This document shows positions 17,292-26,479 of a stretch of DNA of 64,000 bases, piece by piece. The stretch is from NCBI RefSeq assembly GCF_046707225.1, contig NZ_JBJKOP010000046.1:12186-76185 (forward strand). Reading direction: 5' to 3'. The DNA is from Caproicibacter sp046707225 (GTDB lineage Bacteria; Bacillota; Clostridia; Oscillospirales; Acutalibacteraceae). The translations under genes and the position numbers were made by a program. Each line of letters begins with the position of its first letter. Position 1 is the stretch's first letter. The notes under the pieces are model-generated. The model saw nothing but the letters and a program-made list of their open reading frames with translations, ran no database searches and was not told the DNA's origin.

Positions 17292-17309
17292 GGTAAAACT
17301 CCCAAGGAT

Positions 17310-18374
17310 TTATTTTTTTCGGGTATCTCTCATTAATACGCGTGAATACGCGCCGTAAAACAGATAGACAAGGGGCGCAAACCCGGACCGGATAACCGCC
17401 AAAATCATTCGGTCCGCCCTGCTTCCGTATTTCAGATAATCGGAACGAACGGCTTCCCTTGCATACGGATTTTTCAGAATTGAGCGAATTTCGCGATACT
17501 TCTTTAAAAATCCGCCGGGATTTTTCGGAGAAAAGCAGTTGATCAGGGACGAGTGGACCGCCGAGCGCAAAAACCACGCAAGATGCCGCTTTGCGTACCT
17601 CTCATACAGTCTCTGTTCCGTCAGGATCCTGCGGATGACCGAATAGCACTGGGTCATCATCTCCATTTTGTGCGGACGATACCGCGTGCTGAGAGAGTCC
17701 GGATTGTAGCGGTAATGATAATAGGCTCCGCCTACGACCAGAAGGCGTTCCGCGGCACAATGCGCCATGATGGACGCCGGCATATCCTCCAGCATAATTT
17801 CACGTTCGTCGCCGAACCGGATCCCGTTTTCAAGGTACCAGCTGCGCAGATACATGCGGCGCCAGGCGCAGCCCAGCATTTCCACGTGGCGCCAGGCGCT
17901 GTCTTCACGGTCCGGCCCGACCAGTTCCGTAATCAGAAGCTCCTTTACTTCGTCGCCGAATTCCGGATAATTGATAGGAAGCTTGCAGACGCGCTGTTCA
18001 CCGTCCTGAAGATTTTCCCGGATAAAGTTAAAAAGCACAAGATCCGCCTGATATTCGACCGCGGCCGAATAAAGATTTTTCAGCATATTCTCGTCGATCC
18101 AGTCATCGGAATCGACAAACAGCAGATAATCGCCTCCGGCGCGTTCCACACCGTAATTTCTCGTATTCCCCAGCCCGCTGTGGGGTTTGTCCAGCACGCG
18201 GACGCGGCCGTCCCCGGAATACTTCCGGGCAATTTCCAGCGAGCGGTCGGTGGAAGCGTCGTTGACTAAAAGGACCTCAAAATCGGAAAAAGTCTGATTC
18301 AGGATGCTGCCGACGCAGCGCTCCAGATATTTCTCAACATTATAGATCGGTACGATCACACTGATTTTTGGCAC
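17310..18374 (-). CDS. family 2 glycosyltransferase
   Basis: 354 residues, GT-A fold: ISVIVPIYNVEKYLERC at the N-terminus, NDASTDRS, and the metal-binding VDSDDW at about residue 91, typical of inverting GT2 enzymes that add sugars to a lipid-linked repeat. The start is GTG 18374; an upstream GAGGGAT gives a usable ribosome site. Part of the exopolysaccharide locus with the downstream GT4. Confidence 0.88.
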   Translation of the reverse strand: MPKISVIVPIYNVEKYLERCVGSILNQTFSDFEVLLVNDASTDRSLEIARKYSGDGRVRVLDKPHSGLGNTRNYGVERAGGDYLLFVDSDDWIDENMLKNLYSAAVEYQADLVLFNFIRENLQDGEQRVCKLPINYPEFGDEVKELLITELVGPDREDSAWRHVEMLGCAWRRMYLRSWYLENGIRFGDEREIMLEDMPASIMAHCAAERLLVVGGAYYHYRYNPDSLSTRYRPHKMEMMTQCYSVIRRILTEQRLYERYAKRHLAWFLRSAVHSSLINCFSPKNPGGFLKKYREIRSILKNPYAREAVRSDYLKYGSRADRMILAVIRSGFAPLVYLFYGAYSRVLMRDTRKK

Positions 18375-18577
18375 TGTTTATCCCTCGTATTCTTCCGCCG
18401 GGAATTCGGAATCATCACAGCGGCAGTCATATTTGGACTCGGCGGCTTTGTACTTACTTCCGCGGGTAGGAAGAAGCCGCCCGCTTTGCCGAAACAATCT
18501 GCGGGCAAAGAAACTCCCCGGACTTTCCTCTTCAGGATTCCGGGAATTGCCGCCGATCCATCCCTCAGAAATTTCAT
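18356..18577 (-). CDS. possible small protein with strong ribosome site
   Basis: A 73-residue frame whose ATG (18577) follows GGGGGAGGAACAGT, a very good ribosome site. It ends 19 bases inside the GT2 gene. The sequence is basic with no domain, signal or membrane helix, and composition that could be chance. It could be a translated leader for the glycosyltransferase or a worn gene remnant. Confidence 0.25.
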   Translation of the reverse strand: MKFLRDGSAAIPGILKRKVRGVSLPADCFGKAGGFFLPAEVSTKPPSPNMTAAVMIPNSRRKNTRDKQCQKSV

Positions 18578-18777
18578 ACTGTTCCTCCCCCGCCGCGCTC
18601 TGGTGTACGGCTGTCAGTAATCTTTTCCTGAACTATTTTCAGTTTGGATTATTATAGCATTGTCCACCCTGAATTACAAGTAAACGCCTGCTACATTCTC
18701 CCCGCGAAGGTTGAAATCGGATGCGGTCTATGCTATGCTTTATGGGATGCGATAGACATTATTGGAGAGAGATTTTT
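18578..18777. other. divergent intergenic region in the polysaccharide locus
   Basis: Between the minus-strand glycosyltransferase unit and the + strand glycosyltransferase. Nothing coding is credible. No consensus promoter stands out, although TATGCT around 18729-18740 could serve the + strand gene. A GGAGAGA site at 18764 fixes its start. Confidence 0.4.
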
Positions 18778-20034
18778 ATGAATTATTGTCTTATATTGCT
18801 GACAAAAAAATATCCGTTTGATTCCGGCGAGGAATTTATAGAAAACGAAATTCCTATCCTCGCCAAAACGTTTCAGCACATTGTTTTAATTGCAACCTCG
18901 GTTTCCGACCGGGGTGAACAGACCCGGCCGGTTCCGGACAACGTGGAGATTCACGCTCTGCGCGCCTCCGGAATTCGCCGTTCTCTTCTGCCGCCCCTTG
19001 CCTGCTCCTTCCCGTTTCCCCTGCCGGGGGTTGTTTCGGGCCTCGACCGCAAAGAAGCGAAAGAGTCTTTTCGAAGAAAGCTGTTTTGTCTGTACTTTCT
19101 GGCAAAGGCCGGGCAGGTATACAAAGGATGCCGAAAAATACTGTCTGACAAACATCTGGACTCTTATGACGGCGTCACCTTTTACAGCTACTGGCTTTAT
19201 GACACCGCCCTGGCGGCGGCGAACCTGAAACGGGAATTCGGCTTGAAAAACAGCCGTGCGGTCAGCCGCGCGCACCGCTATGATCTTTACGCGGATCAAA
19301 ACCCGTCCGGGTTCCTTCCAATGCGCGAGTACCTTCTTCAGAATCTTGACAGGGTTTACCCCTGTTCTGTGGACGGTGAAAATTATCTCGTTGAGCGGCA
19401 CCCGCAATTTTCCGAAAAAATTCGAACGGCCTATTTGGGAACCCGGGACCACGGCGTTTCACCCGAAAATGAAAGCGACGTCTTTCACCTGGTCAGCTGC
19501 TGTCACATCTCCCCGGTGAAACGGGTCGACCTGCTCGCCCGCTCGCTTGCAACGCTGAAAGAAAGCGGCCTGAAACTGAAATGGACACATTTCGGGGGTG
19601 GCGAGGGGCTCGAGGCGCTTCAAACCTACGCGAATGAAAATCTTAGATTCATCGAATGCCGTTTTGAGGGCGAAACCGGCAATGCCCGCCTGATGGAGTA
19701 CTACGAAAAAACGCCGATCGACTGTTTTGTGAATACCAGCAGTTCCGAAGGGCTGCCCGTCAGTATTATGGAAGCCATCTCCTTCGGCATCCCCGTCATT
19801 GCGACCGACGTAGGCGGCACGGCGGAAATTGTAAGGCCCGATCAGAACGGCTGGCTTCTTCCGGCTGATTTCAGCCCGGAACAACTCGCCGGCAAAATAG
19901 AATTGCTGTACCGGATGCCGCCGGAAGCACGCAAGAAAATGCGCAACGCAAGCCGCAGCCTGTGGACTGAAAACTTTTGCTCCGAACAGAACTATTTGAA
20001 CTTCGCGGCTGAAATATCCGCCAAGGATTCTTAA
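18778..20034 (+). CDS. family 4 glycosyltransferase (paralogue of the 23637-24854 gene)
   Basis: 418 residues from ATG 18778, with GGAGAGA upstream; an earlier in-frame ATG (18721) has none. The start LILLTKKYPFDSGEEFIENE and the end with SSSEGLPVSIMEAISFG and VIATDVGGTAEIV (GT4 nucleotide-sugar site) are shared almost motif for motif with the 405-residue enzyme at 23637-24854, so the two are paralogues within one locus. It is the only + strand gene in the polysaccharide region. Confidence 0.88.
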   Translation: MNYCLILLTKKYPFDSGEEFIENEIPILAKTFQHIVLIATSVSDRGEQTRPVPDNVEIHALRASGIRRSLLPPLACSFPFPLPGVVSGLDRKEAKESFRRKLFCLYFLAKAGQVYKGCRKILSDKHLDSYDGVTFYSYWLYDTALAAANLKREFGLKNSRAVSRAHRYDLYADQNPSGFLPMREYLLQNLDRVYPCSVDGENYLVERHPQFSEKIRTAYLGTRDHGVSPENESDVFHLVSCCHISPVKRVDLLARSLATLKESGLKLKWTHFGGGEGLEALQTYANENLRFIECRFEGETGNARLMEYYEKTPIDCFVNTSSSEGLPVSIMEAISFGIPVIATDVGGTAEIVRPDQNGWLLPADFSPEQLAGKIELLYRMPPEARKKMRNASRSLWTENFCSEQNYLNFAAEISAKDS

Positions 20035-20043
20035 CGTATGTAG

Positions 20044-20067
20044 ACTCCGCCGATCGGCGGAGTTTTT
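20044..20067. terminator. intrinsic terminator
   Basis: The perfect stem ACTCCGCCGATCGGCGGAGT runs into TTTTTT, ending the + strand glycosyltransferase and lying just before the minus-strand DUF4363 stop. Confidence 0.85.
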
Positions 20068-20070
20068 TCA

Positions 20071-20451
20071 TTAAAATATATTCGCGATACTTGGAATTTC
20101 CGACTCATTCAAATAGGAAATCTGCTCGATGCTGCGGTCACAGTCCGCAAGGAACTGTTCTGTGCCGCCGTACTGGCAGAGCATCGGCAGCCCGGCCAGC
20201 GTCTGATCGATTGCCTCAAGCTTGGAGTGAGGCATATAAGTGCAAAGAACCGTGTGCATGGAACGCCAGTCGTCCCCCGCTTTGCGGCTCAATTGAACCG
20301 CTGTTTCAGTTTCTCCTCGCTGTTCCGCGCTTTTTGCCTCCGTTACGGTTTGAATCATCCGGGTGCTGATTTGATTGGTATAGACGGTCCCCAGAATACA
20401 AACGCCCGTAAGAACAATAAAAATGCCCAGTGAAATCCAGACGCGCTTCAC
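20071..20451 (-). CDS. DUF4363-family membrane-anchored protein
   Basis: 126 residues: one N-terminal membrane helix (WISLGIFIVLTGVCILG) and an extracytoplasmic helical part. It overlaps the YetF-family gene by four bases (ATGA). Pairing of DUF4363 with a YetF-family protein is common in spore-forming Clostridia; the role is unknown. Confidence 0.8.
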   Translation of the reverse strand: MKRVWISLGIFIVLTGVCILGTVYTNQISTRMIQTVTEAKSAEQRGETETAVQLSRKAGDDWRSMHTVLCTYMPHSKLEAIDQTLAGLPMLCQYGGTEQFLADCDRSIEQISYLNESEIPSIANIF

Positions 20452-21125
20452 TTTGACGCCTCCTTTTTCACGATGAAAAAGTCGCCCTTGGTATTGGCAG
20501 TCATAAGAAAAACATCCGCGGTGGAAAGATGCTGCCCCCGCAGGACGCCGTCAAGCCAGTCTTTATTTTTTTGGCACAGCTGCAGCGAAAAATCCGAAAT
20601 AACGCCGTCGCTGACCACAACGGTCTCAATCCCGTTGTCCGGAAGAGGAACCGCCAGCATCCCGGCCGTCGGCTGTTCCTTTTCCGGTTTTTTAATCACA
20701 CTCATCTTGCCGTTGGTCTCAACAATCGCATAGGCCACGTCCTGAATGCTGAACACGTTTTTCTGCCGAAGCTGCTCGCTCAGGTCTTCCGTCGTCATGC
20801 GCAGGCGCTTCATTTCATTCTGCTGTACCGCACCGTTATTAATGACGATAATCGGCTTGCCGCACACGAGCTTGCGGAATTTAGTACTTTTCAGCATCAG
20901 CGCGGAAATGACGATTTCAAACATAACCAGGGCGGCAATCGGAATCAGCCCGCTGGCAAGCGGCTGCCCGGAATCCTGCATCGGTATGGAAGCAATATCC
21001 GATATTAACAAAGTCACAACCAGCTCACTGGTCTGCAGTTCGCTGATCTGTCGTTTTCCCATCAGGCGTACCGCCAAAATAACCACCGCATACAACATTA
21101 ATGTGCGGATAAAAGAAATTGTCAT
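20448..21125 (-). CDS. YetF/DUF421-family membrane protein
   Basis: 225 residues from ATG 21125, with GGTGAT 4 bases upstream; an in-frame start at 21164 has weaker support. Three N-terminal membrane helices (residues 5-75) with the family signature RLMGKRQISELQTSELV, followed by a soluble domain with KPIIVINNG and LRQKNVFSIQDVAYAI. YetF-type proteins are linked to the envelope and spore germination in Bacillus and Clostridium; the exact function is not known. It trails the polysaccharide genes and is paired with the DUF4363 gene. Confidence 0.85.
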   Translation of the reverse strand: MTISFIRTLMLYAVVILAVRLMGKRQISELQTSELVVTLLISDIASIPMQDSGQPLASGLIPIAALVMFEIVISALMLKSTKFRKLVCGKPIIVINNGAVQQNEMKRLRMTTEDLSEQLRQKNVFSIQDVAYAIVETNGKMSVIKKPEKEQPTAGMLAVPLPDNGIETVVVSDGVISDFSLQLCQKNKDWLDGVLRGQHLSTADVFLMTANTKGDFFIVKKEASK

Positions 21126-21187
21126 TCTTATCACCACAGTTAGTATAAGCGGCAGACCTCTCATTATGTATCGCCCGGCGCGGACAC

Positions 21188-22447
21188 TCAGGCGTTGGTC
21201 GTTACAAAACCGATCACATCACCCCCTGCCGCTGAGATGCGGCTGCAGGATTCTTTCAAATCGTTAAAAGGCGTGGAACCGTATTTTGCGGTAAGAATGA
21301 CCGACCGGGCATACGGAGCGATACTTTCCGCATCCGAAAAGCGGATCTCTGAGGGAGCATAAAAAACCACATAGTCGTAGGATGCCGCCGCTTCTTCCGC
21401 AAATTTTACAAAGCCTTCCGTGGAAAAAAGGTCGGAGGGATTGACTCCGGAAACCGGCGAACCGGAAACAAGACTGAGGCCGGTCGTCTTCTGAACCGGA
21501 ACAACGGCCTGCTGCAAGCTGCAGTCACCTTTCAAAACCTCATTCAGCGTTTTTTCGGGCTTGATTTTCAGCTGAGAAGCTAACTTCGGGCTGCGAAGGT
21601 CACAGTCCACCAGAAGAACAGATTTTCCCATCATGGAAAGAGCGGCGGAAAATCCGGCCGCGACCTGATCTCCTCCGTTATGCTCGCACACGTTCGCCAC
21701 AAGAAAGCTGCGGTTCTCTCCGCACGCGTTCAGAGCGGCGGAACGAAGAGAGCGCAGGGAGTTTCCCCTGTCCCTTAACTCATGCGGAATCTCCGCAAGC
21801 AAGCGCACTTTCAGCATTTCCTCCGCAAATCTGCTGTTCCGGATAGTTTTATCGCTCAGGACCGCCAGAATTCCGAAGCAGATAAATACGATAAATCCAA
21901 GGACAGCGCTCAGAAATCCGGCTTTCACAATGGAGGATTTGATCGATTGGGGCTTCACCTGCTCGGCATGGTCGCTGATGCCCGCGGTCAGAACCGGGTC
22001 CGGAAAATGCTGTACCAGTTCCTCCATGAGCAGTTCGGCCGCGGTGTCGGAAATCTGGGCGGCCTTCGCCGCGTTGGTCGTGCTTACGGTCAATTTAACC
22101 ACCGGAGAGGAATTTTCCATTTCTGCCGTTATTTTTGCGATTTCCGACTTGTCAACTCCGACTTTTTCAGCGGTATGAGTCAGAAGGTCGTCTCCGGAAG
22201 CCAGCGGAACGGCGCTCTGAACACGGCTGTAGAGAATATTGGTATACTGAAGGTGATAGTCGCTGTCGGCTCCGTTCGGCACGCCGCAGGTCACGGTAAA
22301 GGTTGTGCTGCTTTGGTAAACACGGTGTCCGAATTTCAGCGGCAAAAGGCCGCCGACAACGCCGAACGCCAGAACCACAAGAATAAATTTCATCCAGTTT
22401 TTTCTGTAAAAATGCATAATTTCAGAAAAGCTTACAAACAGTTCCAT
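21188..22447 (-). CDS. Wzz-like chain-length protein fused to a degenerate tyrosine-kinase domain
   Basis: 419 residues from ATG 22447, after GGAGGATA. A Wzz-type N-terminal membrane helix (about 18-38), an outer helical domain, a second helix near residue 185, then a CpsD/BY-kinase-like domain. Walker A' is intact (VLLVDCDLRSP), but Walker A, normally PGEGKST, reads EHNGGDQVAAG and lacks the lysine, and there is no tyrosine cluster at the C-terminus. Such fusions control polysaccharide chain length by ATP binding and autophosphorylation; this one is probably a pseudokinase that keeps the Wzz role. Confidence 0.82.
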   Translation of the reverse strand: MELFVSFSEIMHFYRKNWMKFILVVLAFGVVGGLLPLKFGHRVYQSSTTFTVTCGVPNGADSDYHLQYTNILYSRVQSAVPLASGDDLLTHTAEKVGVDKSEIAKITAEMENSSPVVKLTVSTTNAAKAAQISDTAAELLMEELVQHFPDPVLTAGISDHAEQVKPQSIKSSIVKAGFLSAVLGFIVFICFGILAVLSDKTIRNSRFAEEMLKVRLLAEIPHELRDRGNSLRSLRSAALNACGENRSFLVANVCEHNGGDQVAAGFSAALSMMGKSVLLVDCDLRSPKLASQLKIKPEKTLNEVLKGDCSLQQAVVPVQKTTGLSLVSGSPVSGVNPSDLFSTEGFVKFAEEAAASYDYVVFYAPSEIRFSDAESIAPYARSVILTAKYGSTPFNDLKESCSRISAAGGDVIGFVTTNA

Positions 22448-22473
22448 TGGTATCCTCCCATATGCTTTCTTTT

Positions 22474-23640
22474 TCAGGCGCCCGCAAAAGCCAGCACCTG
22501 CCTGAGAATGGTTTTCCAATCATAGTTCCGCCGCGCGAATTCCCTTTCCTGTTCGGAAAGGGACGGGTCATCCCGGCAGCGGAGCGCAAACTCTACCGTT
22601 CGGCCGATGTCGACCGCAGAGGAGTCGTTCGGCAGACGAAGCGCAAACGGAGGATTTCCGTCCAGCGCGTCGTCCTCATAGGCATAAAGAAAAGGCAGCC
22701 CCGCCGCACAGTATTCCCTCGCCTTCAGCGAAGAGCATCGGGTCAGGCCGCGGCGGTAACATCCAAGCGACGACACGCCGAGGTCGGCCGACGCGTACAC
22801 GCGCAGCAGTTCCTCGCCGCGCAGAAAGCCCCTGCACTCCACATCCTCCTCAAGCCCCCTGCTTCTCACATCTTCCAGAAAAGCGGGCATTTCCTTGCGG
22901 TCCCCGCCGACCAGTACAAAACGGACGCGGGGGTCTTCCTGCTTTTTCCGTTCCCGGTAGACCCGCATCCCCTCCAGAACACGGTCGTACGCCTGCCACC
23001 AGAGCGTTCCGGCAACCCCGACGAGGACGACTTCTCCGCTGTCCCCTTTGTGCCGGACAAAAGAGAACTCGTCCACGTTCACTCCATTGGTGATGTTGAC
23101 GGCCGGTAGCCCGAAAAAGCGATCCGAGCGGTCGCCGATCAAAACCGCCGCGTCGGCGCATTCGCGAAGGCGGCAGCCCGCCAATCGGTCCTGCGCGGCC
23201 GTACAAAGAACTTTCAGCAGCGTGACCGCCTGCCTCTGAATCGGCCGGACTCCCTTCACACTGCGCAGATAGTCCATCAGATAAGGATAGTTCGGGATTT
23301 CCACGATCACGCGGCGCGTCCCGTTCTCTTTCAATTTGCGGCAAATGCGGATTACATCAAAGCTGATGCGGTCCAGCCGAAGATAGGCGACGTCAAAGCG
23401 ATGATCGGTTAAATAGTCCAGCGCCGCCTGGGAAAACCGGTGCATTCTGCGGAATCCTCTCGTTACGGGAACACTGAGGGTTTCACCGCCCTGGAAAAAG
23501 ATAAAGCATTCGTTTTTCCAAAGCGTATGGGTAACCTCGTATCCGAGCTGTTCAAAGGCCCGAACCTGCCATTCGATTTTTCTCGTCACACCCAAATACA
23601 GTTCAGCATCCTCCTGAAAGGTCAGATAGAACAGTTTCAT
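22474..23640 (-). CDS. GT-B-fold glycosyltransferase
   Basis: 388 residues. The N-terminal half is typical of GT4-like donors' partners (LGVTRKIEWQVRAFEQLGY), and the C-terminal half holds VGVAGTLWWQAYDRVL and LGVSSLGCYRRGL in place of the classical Glu-x7-Glu. It overlaps the upstream GT4 by four bases (ATGA) and is followed 26 bases on by the Wzz-like gene: one transcription unit for surface polysaccharide. Confidence 0.82.
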   Translation of the reverse strand: MKLFYLTFQEDAELYLGVTRKIEWQVRAFEQLGYEVTHTLWKNECFIFFQGGETLSVPVTRGFRRMHRFSQAALDYLTDHRFDVAYLRLDRISFDVIRICRKLKENGTRRVIVEIPNYPYLMDYLRSVKGVRPIQRQAVTLLKVLCTAAQDRLAGCRLRECADAAVLIGDRSDRFFGLPAVNITNGVNVDEFSFVRHKGDSGEVVLVGVAGTLWWQAYDRVLEGMRVYRERKKQEDPRVRFVLVGGDRKEMPAFLEDVRSRGLEEDVECRGFLRGEELLRVYASADLGVSSLGCYRRGLTRCSSLKAREYCAAGLPFLYAYEDDALDGNPPFALRLPNDSSAVDIGRTVEFALRCRDDPSLSEQEREFARRNYDWKTILRQVLAFAGA

Positions 23641-24854
23641 CGGGACAGCACCTCATAAAATTCAGGATAATTTCTCTCGGCGCTGAAGGAACCGCGCCAG
23701 ATGGAGCGCGAATTCCCGCAGAGCTTTTCATAGTCCTCTTCCTCCATGGCACGGACACGCTCCAGCATACCGAGAAGCTCGGAGGGATCGAAATCCGCCT
23801 TCAGCAGGAACCCGTTCTGCCCGTCTTTCACAATTTCCCCGGTTCCACCCACATCGGTCGCAATGACAGGAAAACCGAACGAACAGGCCTCCATAATGGA
23901 AACTGGAATTCCTTCGCTGGAGCTGACGTTGACAAATACGGACACTTCCTGCTGTTTATAAAAATCCAGCACGTCCGCGTTTTTCATCGCGCCCGGAAAT
24001 TCCGCCCGGACGCAGGGAGGCAGGGATTTTGCCAGCTGTTTCAGCTCTCCTTCCATCGGGCCGGAGCCGATATGCGTCCATTTCACCGGAAAATCAGCAT
24101 TGTGCAGCGCTTCCGCGATTAGAGGAAGGCGCTTGACCGGAACCATGTAGGAGCAGGAGACAAGATGGAACTGCGTCCTGCATCCCCCGCGGCAGCCCTC
24201 GTCCGGCGTACCCAGATGCGCCGTGCGCACCTTGCCGGCATACTGCGGGTAACGGCTTTTGAGAATTTCCGCGCCTTCGTTGGAGCAGGGAAAAACGGCC
24301 GAAGCGCTTTTCAGCAGATAACTTCTCATCGGAAGATAGCGGTGCGCGCTCCGTTCTTCATGAATGTCAAAACCGTGAGCGCGTGAAACAAGTCTTGCTT
24401 TTTTCCCCTTCGAACGGAGATATTCCGCGAGCAAAGCCCCTGCCGCAGCCGCATCGTAAAACCAATAGCTGTACACGGTGACGTCATCGGCGGACAAAAT
24501 CAATTTTTCCCGAATCAGAGCCCGGAAAATGCTCATCGCGTTCTTCATGAAAAAGAGCGTTTCATGCGCTCTTGCCGCGGACAGCCTTTTGGTGCGTATC
24601 AATTCAAAGAGCTCCGCGCGAACACAGGGCATTCGCAGCAGGGACGCATATTCCGCCCTGCCGGCGGCAGCGCGCTTCAGGGGAATCCATTCGACGCCTT
24701 GCGGCAGAGAGCGGGTCTTAACGCTATTTTCTTTCAGTCCGCAGGGGCAGACCAGAATTTTATCAAATCCGCTTGCATAGCGAAGCTCATTTTCAAGGAA
24801 TTCCTCACCGCCGTCAAACGGAAAAGCCGAGGTGAGAAGCAGCAGCAGTTTCAC
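23637..24854 (-). CDS. family 4 glycosyltransferase
   Basis: 405 residues, paralogous to the + strand enzyme at 18778-20034: LLLLTSAFPFDGGEEFLENE at the start, SSSEGIPVSIMEACSFG and VIATDVGGTGEIV near the end (GT4 nucleotide-sugar binding). ATG 24854 overlaps the polymerase stop by four bases. Probably adds one sugar of the repeat unit. Confidence 0.88.
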   Translation of the reverse strand: MKLLLLLTSAFPFDGGEEFLENELRYASGFDKILVCPCGLKENSVKTRSLPQGVEWIPLKRAAAGRAEYASLLRMPCVRAELFELIRTKRLSAARAHETLFFMKNAMSIFRALIREKLILSADDVTVYSYWFYDAAAAGALLAEYLRSKGKKARLVSRAHGFDIHEERSAHRYLPMRSYLLKSASAVFPCSNEGAEILKSRYPQYAGKVRTAHLGTPDEGCRGGCRTQFHLVSCSYMVPVKRLPLIAEALHNADFPVKWTHIGSGPMEGELKQLAKSLPPCVRAEFPGAMKNADVLDFYKQQEVSVFVNVSSSEGIPVSIMEACSFGFPVIATDVGGTGEIVKDGQNGFLLKADFDPSELLGMLERVRAMEEEDYEKLCGNSRSIWRGSFSAERNYPEFYEVLSR

Positions 24855-26389
24855 GGATGCTCCTCCCCCAGCCCCTGCACCCGCTTAACCGGGCGCACAT
24901 GGGTCCCCAGCCGGAAAACAAAAAGCGCGGCCAGATAAACTGCAACGTAAAAGCAAAGATAAGTCAGATTAAAGACGTTTGTCACCCATAGAAACGCAAA
25001 GCTGCGGGGAATATAAACAAAATCCCTGAGCGCGAGCAGGCAACAGGCCATTACGATCCATGACCGGGTCAGCATGGAGGCAAAAAACCGAAGAATCAGC
25101 CCCACGCCGGCTCCGACGATGATCACGCCCAAAAAGCCGAACGCGACATAGGATTCCGCAACAAAAGAAGTTCCGAAGCCGCCGCCCGACAGATAGCGAA
25201 GCGGATCAACCAGATAGGTCAGGGCATGGGCGTAATTGTGCGTGCCGACCACAAAGGCCGTGGTCTGGACCTCGAGAATCGGTGATAATCCGAACAGGGA
25301 CCTCGTAATCAGATTATTATGGACAAACAGCTCAAACGGATAAAACAGGTACTTCCATGTCATGCCGTGATCAAACAGATCCCAGTTGTTGACCGTTTGG
25401 ACAACCACGCGGAAGCTGGCTCCCTGGGAATAAAGGAAATTCACCACGGTATCCAGAAAATTCCGGTGAGACAGCAGTCCGTAAGCGCGAATTTCGGCCA
25501 GAAGCTGGAGCAGATACATTGCGACGACCGCAAGAATTCCGCCGCCGACCACCGTCCGTTTTTTAAAAATACGCTCTGATTTTTCATTCAGCGAGTCCCG
25601 AAGGACGAAATAAATCAGAATCGTAATCGCTTCGCAGACAAAGGTATTTCTTCTTCCGGTAAACAGGGTCGCGAGCAGATAAACGCCGTAAACCGCCATC
25701 GGCAGCTTAAGCTGTTTCCGGCTTGGCATCGTGGCGAGAAAAACCGCAAACGACGGAACAAAAAACATGGAAAGCCGGCTGACCGCGGACGGAATGCTTG
25801 CGGCGTTCACCTTGGTGAAAGAACCCAGGTATCCGCTTCTGAGGACATTGAGAATGGATTCCATCAGCGTATAGAAAGAAGCCAGGGAGCTGACCAGCAG
25901 AACAACCGTACTGATCTGCCTGATGATGGGCAGCAGCGGATTCTGCGACACGGCGGCCCAGCCGTTTTCTCTGACGGATTTCTCCCGTTTGGCAAACATC
26001 GGCCCGGCCAGCCGGTAAGCGGTATAGATGCTTAAGAGACAAAGCATAACAACCTGGAGCGCGACAAACAGATTATAAAAGTTTTCCGCCTCCAGATAAT
26101 AAAGGATTTCAGAATAATGCGCCAGAAAAGACACATAGACGCGTCCAAGCAAAAGAATATTGTATGTTCCGACAAAGACAAGAAAAGGAAAGTCACGCCG
26201 AACATTGGGAATCAGATCACAGACAATGGCAAGATTCATTACGATATTTGCGGCAAACATCAGATTCGCGGCGGTCTCATAAAAAAATCCGCCGAATGCC
26301 GTCAGAAGATTTGCCGTAAGCATCAGCAGCAGGGTGGTACCGAACAGGATCGTATTCCTGAAGCCGCTTTTTGCCGAAAATCCCGTCAT
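24851..26389 (-). CDS. O-antigen/oligosaccharide repeat-unit polymerase-like membrane protein
   Basis: 512 residues with about twelve hydrophobic helices and a long outer loop in the second half (residues ~320-400). Topology, FTGRRNTFVCEAITILI and position at the head of three glycosyltransferase/Wzz genes fit a Wzy-type polymerase that joins lipid-linked repeats outside the membrane. Wzy proteins share little sequence, so the call leans on topology and context. First gene of the minus-strand polysaccharide operon. No flippase (Wzx) is visible in the window. Confidence 0.75.
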   Translation of the reverse strand: MTGFSAKSGFRNTILFGTTLLLMLTANLLTAFGGFFYETAANLMFAANIVMNLAIVCDLIPNVRRDFPFLVFVGTYNILLLGRVYVSFLAHYSEILYYLEAENFYNLFVALQVVMLCLLSIYTAYRLAGPMFAKREKSVRENGWAAVSQNPLLPIIRQISTVVLLVSSLASFYTLMESILNVLRSGYLGSFTKVNAASIPSAVSRLSMFFVPSFAVFLATMPSRKQLKLPMAVYGVYLLATLFTGRRNTFVCEAITILIYFVLRDSLNEKSERIFKKRTVVGGGILAVVAMYLLQLLAEIRAYGLLSHRNFLDTVVNFLYSQGASFRVVVQTVNNWDLFDHGMTWKYLFYPFELFVHNNLITRSLFGLSPILEVQTTAFVVGTHNYAHALTYLVDPLRYLSGGGFGTSFVAESYVAFGFLGVIIVGAGVGLILRFFASMLTRSWIVMACCLLALRDFVYIPRSFAFLWVTNVFNLTYLCFYVAVYLAALFVFRLGTHVRPVKRVQGLGEEHP

Positions 26390-26479
26390 GATACTCCTCC
26401 ATTTTACGATCTATATGGAAAACATTACTAACCCGATTATACCATTAAATCGAAATATTGCCAGCTTTCGCTGTAAAAT

